Below, piece by piece: positions 35,001 to 41,000 of a DNA stretch of 64,000 bases. This DNA is from Mediterraneibacter glycyrrhizinilyticus (GTDB lineage Bacteria; Bacillota; Clostridia; Lachnospirales; Lachnospiraceae): contig NZ_JADMSO010000012.1 of assembly GCF_015560805.1 (NCBI RefSeq), positions 1-64,000 on the forward strand. The letters run 5' to 3'. Both the position numbers and the translations under genes were made by a program. Under the pieces are notes generated by a model. That model saw only the letters and a program-made list of their open reading frames with translations. It was not told the DNA's origin and searched no databases. How positions within the stretch are numbered: the first letter of the stretch is position 1; the number at the start of each line of letters is the position of its first letter.

Positions 35001-35427
35001 TTTTGATATGCAGCAGATCGTGTCGGGAAAAACTTCCGGGGAAGAGACCGATATGCATATCGGGCTGAGCAGGATGATCCGGAAAAATTCCGGCGGTGAG
35101 GGACAGAACCCTCTGTATGTAGCGCTTCTCGCCAGCTTTGCGCAGATTTACCGGATCAACCAGACTTCGCGGATCCGGAGAAATCCGACGCTTCGGCTTG
35201 TTGTGCTGGACGAGGCATTTTCCAAGATGGATGCGGAAAAAGTGGCAAGCTGTATCTCGTTGATCCGCGGACTCGGCTTTCAGGCGATCATCAGCGCGAC
35301 CAACGATAAGATCCAGAATTATCTGGAAAATGTGGACAAGACCTTTGTGTATGCCAATCCGAATAAGAAACACATTTCCATACAGGAATTTGAACGGACG
35401 GAATTTGGGGCGTTAGAAGATGAGTAG
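32050..35427 (+). CDS. jetC: Wadjet/Mks SMC-like ATPase JetC
   Basis: An 1125-residue SMC-like motor of the MukB/MksB/JetC class. Walker A GHSGSGKST is at 37-45. Two long coiled-coil arms (~250-450 and ~650-850) flank a hinge near 460-620. A C-terminal head carries the signature NSGGEGQ (near 1015) and Walker B LVVLDEAFSKMD (near 1050). ATP-driven loop extrusion on circular DNA is the known family activity. TTG 32050 with GGGAGG upstream is the probable start, inside jetB. No jetD (Toprim-like nuclease) gene follows. Confidence 0.88.
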   Translation: MEKTQAFQALSKICLNNWHYIDKKVLTLNEGINFFTGHSGSGKSTVLDALQIVLYADTDGRRFFNKAAADDSDRSLIEYLRGMVNISENNESQYLRNQNFSSTIVLELERTDTREKQCVGVVFDVETATNEISRLFFWHTGSLLENQYRADRRCLTTVEVREYLQRTFAADQFYYGPSNERFRRQLYDIYLGGLDGEKFPRLFKRAIPFKMNIRLEDFVKEYICMEQDIHIEDLQESVMQYGRMRSKIEDTLEEIQKLTEIGEVYQTFDEKQQKAVSCAYQIARLEMLYLEQKIQEYHDRVNGRKEEIGQQKIRQAKLEEEQRHLQKDYEDVLVRIANSGYSGLEKELETLNETLERLAGSKARWQQTSERLKEWKDQDVTPNQTIWDIDRFLKGTISEQEMERLQSSLKEMRQELEEERQENASRLKAVKKEEKEAREELKELKQGRKAYPRELEEARYELRNRLQEYCGKFVNVQILADLLDIKDERWHNAVEGYLGNNKLLLVVEPRYAREALEIYKEMDKRKYCRAAVLDTERVMENEHAVRPGALAEEVTAKTDYAAAYIRFFLGNVMKCESVEELRECRIGITPDCVLYHSYRLQHINPDLYTRRAYIGETSMRKRIRQLELKCEELQNERLPLQEAEVKIRRLLELEMLPQPTDDYMQWIKDADMISDKEKRKKHLQEQMEQLREESVAVLDAQKNELMELMEEKKASVDLVKREIWKNEKDIDGYQRAIIDQEEALAVKTKEVQAMSGKEVHDLETEFQEFLAAKKSVNYDYLRRQKVSEQQPLLEQAEREYQKLVDVRSAYLRTYPNRTFSASARDNTAYEKLLEELQCGDLERYRESAKEQAKSAVEHFKDDFIFKIRAAIRDAYQRKDELNRIISKLDFGKDKYQFVITKNKGADGKYYKMFMDDALQIDPMQLSHTMDNQLNMFTMEHEEEYGEMMNELINIFIPPENATREELDEAKKNMEKYADYRTYLSFDMQQIVSGKTSGEETDMHIGLSRMIRKNSGGEGQNPLYVALLASFAQIYRINQTSRIRRNPTLRLVVLDEAFSKMDAEKVASCISLIRGLGFQAIISATNDKIQNYLENVDKTFVYANPNKKHISIQEFERTEFGALEDE

Positions 35428-35457
35428 AAACAATGAGCAGAAACAGGAGGGATCAGA

Positions 35458-36027
35458 TTGAAGTTAATGATCGCATCAGATATCCATGGTTCGGCATTTT
35501 ACTGCCGTTCCATGATCGAAGCATTTGAGCGGGAGGAGGCGGACCGTCTCCTGCTTCTCGGAGATATATTGTACCATGGTCCGCGCAACGATCTTCCGGC
35601 AGAGTATGCGCCGAAGAAAGTGATCGCGATGCTGAATCCATTGAAGCGGAATTTACTTTGCGTCCGTGGAAATTGTGACACGGAAGTGGATCAGATGGTG
35701 CTGGAGTTTCCGGTACTGGCGGAATATTGTCTGCTGGAACTGGACGGACAGACGATATTTGCGACGCATGGGCATACATGGAACCCGGCGAAACAGCCGA
35801 TGTTAAAAGGCGGGGACATTCTTCTGAACGGGCATACCCATGTCCCTGCAAATGAAGAATTAAAAACGGAGTCCGGGGAAGTATGCAGATATATGAATCC
35901 GGGATCCGTTTCGATACCGAAAGAGGATTCGCCGCATAGTTATATGATTTATGACAAGGGGACATTTTACTGGAAAAATCTGGAGGGAGAGGTATATCAG
36001 ACATGGAAGACAGATTCGCATTGCTGA
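35458..36027 (+). CDS. YfcE/MJ0936-family metallophosphoesterase
   Basis: A 189-residue calcineurin-like phosphodiesterase. All metal-site motifs are present: D8/H10 (SDIHG), GD at 35-36, GNCD at 71-74, HGH at 104-106 and GHTH at 125-128. E. coli YfcE hydrolyses phosphodiester model substrates; the natural substrate is unknown. A TTG start with CAGGAGG seven bases upstream fits well. It follows jetC by only 30 bases and overlaps the NYN gene by 25, so the five genes probably share a transcript. Confidence 0.88.
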   Translation: MKLMIASDIHGSAFYCRSMIEAFEREEADRLLLLGDILYHGPRNDLPAEYAPKKVIAMLNPLKRNLLCVRGNCDTEVDQMVLEFPVLAEYCLLELDGQTIFATHGHTWNPAKQPMLKGGDILLNGHTHVPANEELKTESGEVCRYMNPGSVSIPKEDSPHSYMIYDKGTFYWKNLEGEVYQTWKTDSHC

Positions 36028-37022
36028 TCGACGCGGACAACGTATCCGCAAAATATATCAAACCAATCTTGGACGAGCTGTCCAAGTACGGAAACGTAAC
36101 ATACAAACGAATATACGGAGACTGGACAAGCACCTATAATTCCAGTTGGAAAGAGGTGCTTTTACAGAACAGCATCACGCCGATCCAGCAGTTCAGTTAT
36201 ACGCACGGAAAAAATGCAACCGATTCGGCGATGATCATCGATGCGATGGACATGCTGTATACGAGTGAACTGGAGGGATTTTGTCTTGTATCCAGCGACA
36301 GTGATTTCACAAAACTGGCAAGCCGTCTCCGGGAGAGCGGGCGCATGGTGATCGGTATGGGAGAGAGTAAGACGCCTGCTCCGTTCCGAAAAGCGTGCGA
36401 TATTTTTACCGAGTTGGAATTGCTTCTGGAAGACAATACATTGGGAAATACAGTGATCGCTAACCCGGCAGTCAAAGGCGAAAAACAGGCGGCGAACGCG
36501 GCGGCAGCAAACGGAAACGGCAGCGGAAACAGTGAAAATAAGAGTTCCCGAAAAGCAAGCGTCAATGCGGTCGGAAAAAACCAGATTGAGGAAGCCGTTG
36601 TCAAGATTATCACGGAAAATCAGAATAATGATAAAGAAACCGGGCTTGGCGAAGTGGGAAGCCGTCTTGTGAAACTATACCCGGATTTTGATGTGCGCCG
36701 GTATGGTTACAGCCTGCTGTCCAAATTCCTGGAGACATTTCCAAAGCTGAAACTGAAGCAGGACGGCACGCAGGTGACGGTCATGCTGTATGAAGACAAG
36801 AGTAAGAAAGAGATGCTGGAAGAATATTTGATGCAGCAGATCATTTCGGCGGGGGCGCAGGGAATTTCTCTTGGAACACTCGGAAACCGGATCCGGAACA
36901 AATTCGGGGATTTCAAAGTGCGGGATTATGGCTATTCCCAGTTTAAACAGTATGTGCAGAGCTTTGAAAACGTGCGTGTCGAGGATGACGGAGAGCAGAA
37001 CTGGGCAGTTTATCAGAGGTGA
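36003..37022 (+). CDS. NYN domain (PIN-like) protein with two OST-HTH/LOTUS domains
   Basis: 339 residues. The N-terminal NYN/LabA-type nuclease fold (about 1-150) keeps acidic residues typical of PIN-like RNases: D10, D74 and the SDSDF cluster with D99/D101. A low-complexity Asn/Ala/Gly linker (~160-190) follows. Two copies of the OST-HTH/LOTUS RNA-binding domain make up the C-terminus (~198-265 and ~270-339), each with the YG(Y)SxxxxF pattern. An RNA-directed nuclease or RNA-binding role is expected from the families. It overlaps the phosphodiesterase gene and sits where jetD might be expected in a Wadjet locus. Confidence 0.85.
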   Translation: MEDRFALLIDADNVSAKYIKPILDELSKYGNVTYKRIYGDWTSTYNSSWKEVLLQNSITPIQQFSYTHGKNATDSAMIIDAMDMLYTSELEGFCLVSSDSDFTKLASRLRESGRMVIGMGESKTPAPFRKACDIFTELELLLEDNTLGNTVIANPAVKGEKQAANAAAANGNGSGNSENKSSRKASVNAVGKNQIEEAVVKIITENQNNDKETGLGEVGSRLVKLYPDFDVRRYGYSLLSKFLETFPKLKLKQDGTQVTVMLYEDKSKKEMLEEYLMQQIISAGAQGISLGTLGNRIRNKFGDFKVRDYGYSQFKQYVQSFENVRVEDDGEQNWAVYQR

Positions 37023-37075
37023 GAAGAGATGCTGAAGATTTATTTAGGAGAGATGGAAGCGCAGTGCGGCAGCAG

Positions 37076-37891
37076 TTACTGTGGCTGCGCCATCACCATC
37101 ACCTGCGTGATATATTCTTCCTCCGACTGGATCACAAAATCATTCATTCCTTTTTCGTAGGCATAACCGGTCAGTTTCAGGTTGTGTGATCCGGCATAGC
37201 GAAGAAGCCGGTCATATGTCTCGGGAAGCTTATCCCAGCCGCCTTTCGCATAGGTGCAGAGATAGGTTCCGGCCGGTTTGGTGAAAAGATCTTTTTGGGT
37301 GTGAGGATCCAAAGCCGGAGTGAACAGACCGTCATATTCTTCAAAATCTTTCCGTTGTATTTTGTCAATGGAGAGATAACTGCCGACACCTGCGCGGCAC
37401 TGCTTGATTCCCCACATTTTTTTAATATAGGAAAATAAATCTTTCATTTCATCGTCACGGAATGTAAAAGGCGCTGTCAGATAAGTTTCCTGCGGACATT
37501 GGACCAGATGGATGCCTGCGTCTTTTTTTGTCTCGCAAAGACGGAGCTGCTGTTTTTTCGTCTGGAGCAAATCTTTTGTCTGTTTTAATTTTTCGATTTT
37601 TTGATCGATTTCTTTTGTTTTCTGGTCTACAATGGCGATAAAATCTTCTGCATTGGGCGCATCCAAATAAGATTTGATCTCCTCGATACTCATATTTAAT
37701 TCTTTTAACATTAAAATATATTCAAAATGGATGCTCTGTGCACTGTCGTAATAGCGATAATGATTGTCGCCTTTTGTTTCGGGGGAAAATAATCCGATAG
37801 AGTCATAATAATGCAGGGTACGTTTGTTGACTTCATGAAGCGCGGCAAATTGCGCGGTTGTCAGTTTAGAAAAATCTTCTTTTCTTTTCAT
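37076..37891 (-). CDS. MerR family transcriptional regulator
   Basis: 271 residues: an N-terminal MerR winged helix (TAQFAALHEVNKRTLHYYDSIGLFSP), a dimerisation coiled coil (~75-120, rich in Glu/Lys) and a C-terminal ligand domain resembling the GyrI-like/BmrR effector fold. BmrR-type regulators bind hydrophobic cations and twist promoters with over-long spacers. The start at 37891 has AAGGAG upstream; a longer in-frame extension is rejected because it would read through the promoter. It is divergent from the GNAT gene, whose promoter carries a 19-bp spacer with a dyad. Confidence 0.88.
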   Translation of the reverse strand: MKRKEDFSKLTTAQFAALHEVNKRTLHYYDSIGLFSPETKGDNHYRYYDSAQSIHFEYILMLKELNMSIEEIKSYLDAPNAEDFIAIVDQKTKEIDQKIEKLKQTKDLLQTKKQQLRLCETKKDAGIHLVQCPQETYLTAPFTFRDDEMKDLFSYIKKMWGIKQCRAGVGSYLSIDKIQRKDFEEYDGLFTPALDPHTQKDLFTKPAGTYLCTYAKGGWDKLPETYDRLLRYAGSHNLKLTGYAYEKGMNDFVIQSEEEYITQVMVMAQPQ

Positions 37892-37901
37892 ATTTTTCTC
37901 C

Positions 37902-37932
37902 TTGACTTTACAGTTACTGTATACTTTATGCT
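37902..37932 (+). promoter_or_regulatory. MerR-type promoter with 19-bp spacer and dyad operator
   Basis: TTGACT (37902-37907), a 19-bp spacer and TATGCT (37927-37932). Inside the spacer is the perfect dyad TACAGT-T-ACTGTA (37909-37921). The long spacer with a central dyad is diagnostic of MerR-activated promoters. It drives the GNAT gene, regulated by the divergent MerR protein. Confidence 0.75.
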
Positions 37933-37972
37933 CATTGTATCGAAAAAAAGCAGGAAGCGCAACATGGAAATA

Positions 37973-38056
37973 TATCCGGAAAACAGATTTTGGAAAACAT
38001 ATTTCGGAAAACGGATTTCGGAAAATGGATTCCGGAAAACGAGTTTTGAGAAACGG
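37973..38056 (+). repeat. Six-copy 14-bp tandem repeat in the GNAT leader
   Basis: GG dinucleotides recur exactly every 14 bases (37978, 37992, 38006, 38020, 38034, 38048, the last as GA). The unit consensus is TTTCGGAAAACGGA. It lies between the MerR promoter and the GNAT SD. Copy 6 is the most divergent. Confidence 0.85.
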
Positions 38057-38093
38057 GTTCAAAAGTGTGCGCAAGTCAGGAGAGGAGAATTTT

Positions 38094-38735
38094 ATGAAAA
38101 CGGAAGTAAATTTACGGGCATTTCAGAAAGAAGATACAGAAGCGATCGAGGCAATTATCAGAGAGGCATGGCATTATGATGATCTTTGCAGTCATAAGAC
38201 GGCATGCAAACTGGCGCGTGTATTTTTGAGCAGTTGTCTGGCAAATCAGACGTATACGAGAGTTGCGGAGATCGACGGTAAACCGGCAGGCATCATCATG
38301 GCGAAGAATATCGAAGAACATCATGCGCCGCTTCGGTATCGGATACGGCAGTGGCGTGCAATCCTGTCGGTAATGCTTTCCAAAGAGGGACGGAAAGTGT
38401 CAGGGATCTTCGGAGGAGTCAACGACATTGATAAGGCGCTGCTGGCAGAGGCACAGACACAATATCAAGGGGAAGTTGCATTTTTTGCGGTATCGTCGTC
38501 GGTGCGGGGAAAAGGCGTCGGAAAGATGTTGTATCGTAAAATGCTGGATTATATGAGAGCGCACAGCATTGAAAAATTCTTCCTGTTCACAGATACAAGC
38601 TGTAACTATGGATTTTATGAACATCAGGGAATGCAGAGAAGATGTGAAAAGCAGAAGACATTTGAGATAGACGGTAAAAAAGCAGAGATGACGTTCTTTT
38701 TGTATGATGCGGCAACAGACTTGCAGGCAATCTGA
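38094..38735 (+). CDS. GNAT family N-acetyltransferase
   Basis: 213 residues with the Gcn5-related fold. The acetyl-CoA binding loop VRGKGVGKML is near residue 138, followed by NYGFYEHQGM. The substrate is unknown; the MerR/BmrR-like regulator next door suggests a small-molecule or drug response. ATG 38094 has GGAGAGGAG upstream. The protein would start much earlier in frame, but that extension covers the promoter and tandem repeats. Confidence 0.88.
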   Translation: MKTEVNLRAFQKEDTEAIEAIIREAWHYDDLCSHKTACKLARVFLSSCLANQTYTRVAEIDGKPAGIIMAKNIEEHHAPLRYRIRQWRAILSVMLSKEGRKVSGIFGGVNDIDKALLAEAQTQYQGEVAFFAVSSSVRGKGVGKMLYRKMLDYMRAHSIEKFFLFTDTSCNYGFYEHQGMQRRCEKQKTFEIDGKKAEMTFFLYDAATDLQAI

Positions 38736-38840
38736 AAATCTATCGGATGAGAATAATAGGATTAGAATCGATGAGGAAAAGGCGATTGGGCATAAAAAGG
38801 TGACCGGAAAGTGACCAGAGCGCAATCGTCAGATGTTTCC

Positions 38841-38890
38841 AAAACAGCGAAAACCCGCTAACCACAAGGGCTAACGGGTTTCGTTGTTTT
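38841..38890 (+). terminator. Intrinsic terminator after GNAT gene
   Basis: GCGAAAACCCG pairs with CGGGTTTCG(T) around a ~17-base loop, flanked by an A run on the left and GTTGTTTT on the right. The symmetry would let it work in both directions. Confidence 0.75.
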
Positions 38891-38913
38891 ATAGTTATCT
38901 AAAGGAATGAGAG

Positions 38914-38986
38914 TAAAGTGCGGCATCCCGGTTAGCCGGGATACCAATACTTTATGAGGGGGGAGATAGTTGTTTATCAACTATCT
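38914..38986 (+). other. Structured intergenic element: two hairpins with a G-rich linker
   Basis: The first hairpin has outer TAAAGT/ACTTTA (38914-38919 with 38949-38954) and inner ATCCCGG-TTAG-CCGGGAT (38925-38942). The second is AGATAGTTG-TTTAT-CAACTATCT (38964-38986). GAGGGGGGAG lies between them. No T run follows. A 26-codon open frame starts at 38954 but lacks an SD. It occupies most of the 363-base gap between GNAT and GH25 and its function is not recognised. Confidence 0.55.
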
Positions 38987-39039
38987 GAATTTAGTATATG
39001 CAAAAAATGTGGCCAAAATATGTTGAATATATAAAACAA

Positions 39040-39092
39040 ATCGAAAAAATATTATGAAACTCTAAATTTCCGCGGAATTTCTCCGGAGTTAA
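39040..39092 (-). terminator. Probable terminator of the GH25 gene
   Basis: Read on the minus strand just after the GH25 stop, AACTCCGGAGAAATTCCGCG folds with the following CGGAAATTTAGAGTT, then a T-rich tract (ATATTTTTT) appears ~10 bases later. Pairing is imperfect. Confidence 0.4.
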
Positions 39093-39098
39093 TCCCGT

Positions 39099-40079
39099 TT
39101 ACGATATACGAAGTATCTGACCGGCGTAGATTAGATTTGGGTCAGCCAGATGATTTAACGCAGCGAGAGCATTTACCGTAGTGTGATACTGCAATGCGAT
39201 CTGGCTCAGTGTATCTCCCGGCTGAACGGTGTAATATAGAATAGAAGCATCGGCATTTTCGGGAATACGAAGTGTCTGACCGGCATAGATCAAGTCTGGA
39301 TCAGTCAGATCGTTCAGGGAGGCAAGTACATTTACGGTGGTTCCAAAACGGACCGCAAGCTGGCTTAGCGTGTCACCCGGCTGGATTATATAAGTAATAT
39401 AATCAGGAGGTTCAGGTTCAGGTTCCGGGGATGGGGAAACCGGAGCGTCGGAGAGGTGGTTCAGACCGGCGGTATGGATGATCGTCGGATAATCGATGAA
39501 TCCGGCATCGAGGTCTACATTTCCGGAGATGCCGGGGATCGTTCCCTCGTTTGTATATTGCCAGATTCCACAGTTTGTTCCGTCAAACTGTTCGTTATAA
39601 TAAGCATACCAGAGCGCATAGCGGTCAGAAAAATCCGATGGCAGGTATTGTGTCAGGAAGTTGCGGTTGCTGTAATACATTGCAAAATAGCCGCGTTCCT
39701 CAAGCCGGTTGCAAAAGGCGGTTACGATCTGTGCAGCGAGCTGCGGGGTGATCGTGACTCCGTTTTGTGCCGCGTAGTTTAGCGTTGCCTGTTCTATATC
39801 ATAGCAGATCGGGTAGTCGAAGCGGTGGGAGGAAATTGCGTCGAGACATCCGTCCGCTTCCTGCCGGGCTGTCTCGGGGCTGATCGCATAGCAGAACCAG
39901 TAGGCACCGACCGGGATCCCAAGCCGGTTGCATTCGGCGGCATTTCGGTGAAACTGGCGGTCAACGGTTCCGAAACCATATCCGGCGCGAAGCATGGCAA
40001 ACTGATAACCGGCAGACTGCACCTGCGTCCAATCGATCGTTCCCTGAAATTCACTGACATCAAGTCCTTTTTGTGACAT
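39099..40079 (-). CDS. GH25 muramidase with two LysM domains, no signal peptide
   Basis: 326 residues. The N-terminal glycoside hydrolase family 25 domain (about 1-205) has D7 (LDVSEFQG) and the catalytic YDIE pair D94/E96. A Pro/Glu/Ser linker follows, then two LysM peptidoglycan-binding modules (about 231-275 and 281-325, each with QPGDTLSQ(L/I)A). It would cleave the beta-1,4 bond between MurNAc and GlcNAc. The N-terminus (MSQKGLDVSEFQ) has no signal peptide, as in phage endolysins or proteins released at mother-cell lysis. AAAGGAG precedes the start. No phage genes flank it. Confidence 0.92.
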   Translation of the reverse strand: MSQKGLDVSEFQGTIDWTQVQSAGYQFAMLRAGYGFGTVDRQFHRNAAECNRLGIPVGAYWFCYAISPETARQEADGCLDAISSHRFDYPICYDIEQATLNYAAQNGVTITPQLAAQIVTAFCNRLEERGYFAMYYSNRNFLTQYLPSDFSDRYALWYAYYNEQFDGTNCGIWQYTNEGTIPGISGNVDLDAGFIDYPTIIHTAGLNHLSDAPVSPSPEPEPEPPDYITYIIQPGDTLSQLAVRFGTTVNVLASLNDLTDPDLIYAGQTLRIPENADASILYYTVQPGDTLSQIALQYHTTVNALAALNHLADPNLIYAGQILRIS

Positions 40080-40114
40080 AAGAAAACTCCTTTAAATAAG
40101 CGGGATAGAATATT

Positions 40115-40158
40115 TACCCAAAGCGAACACTTTGTATTGAAAGTGTTCGCTTTGGGTA
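40115..40158. repeat. Perfect 19-bp inverted repeat in a divergent promoter region
   Basis: TACCCAAAGCGAACACTTT (40115-40133) and AAAGTGTTCGCTTTGGGTA (40140-40158) are perfectly complementary around the 6-base loop GTATTG. Neither side carries a T run, and the genes on both sides point away, so a terminator is not expected here. Confidence 0.85.
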
Positions 40159-40202
40159 CTAATATATGCGGATAAAGAAAGAGATGTGCATCATTTCCAA
40201 GT

Positions 40203-40262
40203 TAAGAAATTCCTAAGATTTTCCCCAAACCTCCTTAAATTTTCTTCTATATCATGTATACT
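40203..40262 (+). promoter_or_regulatory. Promoter with 11-bp-phased repeats upstream of two-component operon
   Basis: TAAG occurs at 40203 and 40214, CCAA at 40225 and TAAA at 40236, all in 11-bp register, the pattern of OmpR/PhoB-family binding sites. Candidate -10 boxes are TATATC (40248-40253) and TATACT (40257-40262); the last repeat covers the -35 position, as at activator-dependent promoters. Confidence 0.5.
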
Positions 40263-40280
40263 GTAAGGGAGGTGATGAAA

Positions 40281-40976
40281 ATGTATAATATTTTAGTATG
40301 TGATGATGACAAAGCGATCGTTGAGGCGATTGAAATATATTTGAGCCAGGAGGGCTACCATATCCTTAAGGCTTACGACGGAGAGCAGGCATTGAAGATA
40401 TTGGAGACAGAAGAAGTACATCTGCTTGTGCTCGATGTGATGATGCCGCGTCTGGACGGAATCAGGGCAACACTTAAGATCAGGGAAAAACACAGTATCC
40501 CGATCATTATTTTGTCGGCGAAGTCAGAGGATGTGGATAAGATCCTCGGGCTGAATGTAGGGGCGGATGATTATGTGACGAAGCCGTTTAATCCATTGGA
40601 ACTGGTTGCGCGGGTGAAATCACAGCTGCGGCGCTATACACAGCTTGGCGGCACGGCGAAAAAAGAGTCGGAGCATGTGTACGAAGTCGGCGGGCTTCAG
40701 ATCAATGATGATCTGAAAGAAGTGACGGTGGATGGAGAAAAGGTGAAACTGACTCCGATCGAATATAATATTTTACTATTGTTGATGAAAAATCAGGGGA
40801 GAGTTTTTTCGATCGATCAGATCTATGAATCTATCTGGAATGAAGAAGCGATCGGAGCGGACAATACGGTTGCGGTACATATTCGGCATATCCGGGAGAA
40901 GATCGAGATCAACCCGAAAGACCCGAGATATTTGAAAGTTGTGTGGGGAGTTGGATATAAGATTGAAAAAATGTGA
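40281..40976 (+). CDS. OmpR-type response regulator
   Basis: 231 residues: receiver with DDD near the start, phospho-acceptor in LLVLDVMMPRLDG (D about 51), VTKPF lysine, then a winged-helix domain ending KVVWGVGYKIEK. ATG 40281 is chosen because AGGGAGG lies eight bases upstream; upstream in-frame ATGs at 40254 and 40275 are too close to or inside the promoter and SD. Its kinase follows after 24 bases. Confidence 0.93.
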   Translation: MYNILVCDDDKAIVEAIEIYLSQEGYHILKAYDGEQALKILETEEVHLLVLDVMMPRLDGIRATLKIREKHSIPIIILSAKSEDVDKILGLNVGADDYVTKPFNPLELVARVKSQLRRYTQLGGTAKKESEHVYEVGGLQINDDLKEVTVDGEKVKLTPIEYNILLLLMKNQGRVFSIDQIYESIWNEEAIGADNTVAVHIRHIREKIEINPKDPRYLKVVWGVGYKIEKM

Positions 40977-41000
40977 GGGTTCTCCGGAAAGGAGTTTAGG

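Noticed and set aside
31912-35373. Very long open frame on the minus strand opposite jetC (~1150 codons)
   Set aside because: It mirrors the codon structure of jetC, has no SD and its translation resembles no protein family; a codon-usage artefact.
37973-38056. CRISPR array
   Set aside because: The 14-bp units are contiguous, without spacers, and no cas genes are near.
37892-38074. N-terminal extension of the MerR protein on the minus strand
   Set aside because: The extension would read through the divergent promoter and the 14-bp repeats; the ATG at 37891 has a proper AAGGAG.
40080-40280. Phage attachment site or prophage remnant near the GH25 gene
   Set aside because: The muramidase resembles an endolysin, but no integrase, holin, structural genes or att repeats are present.
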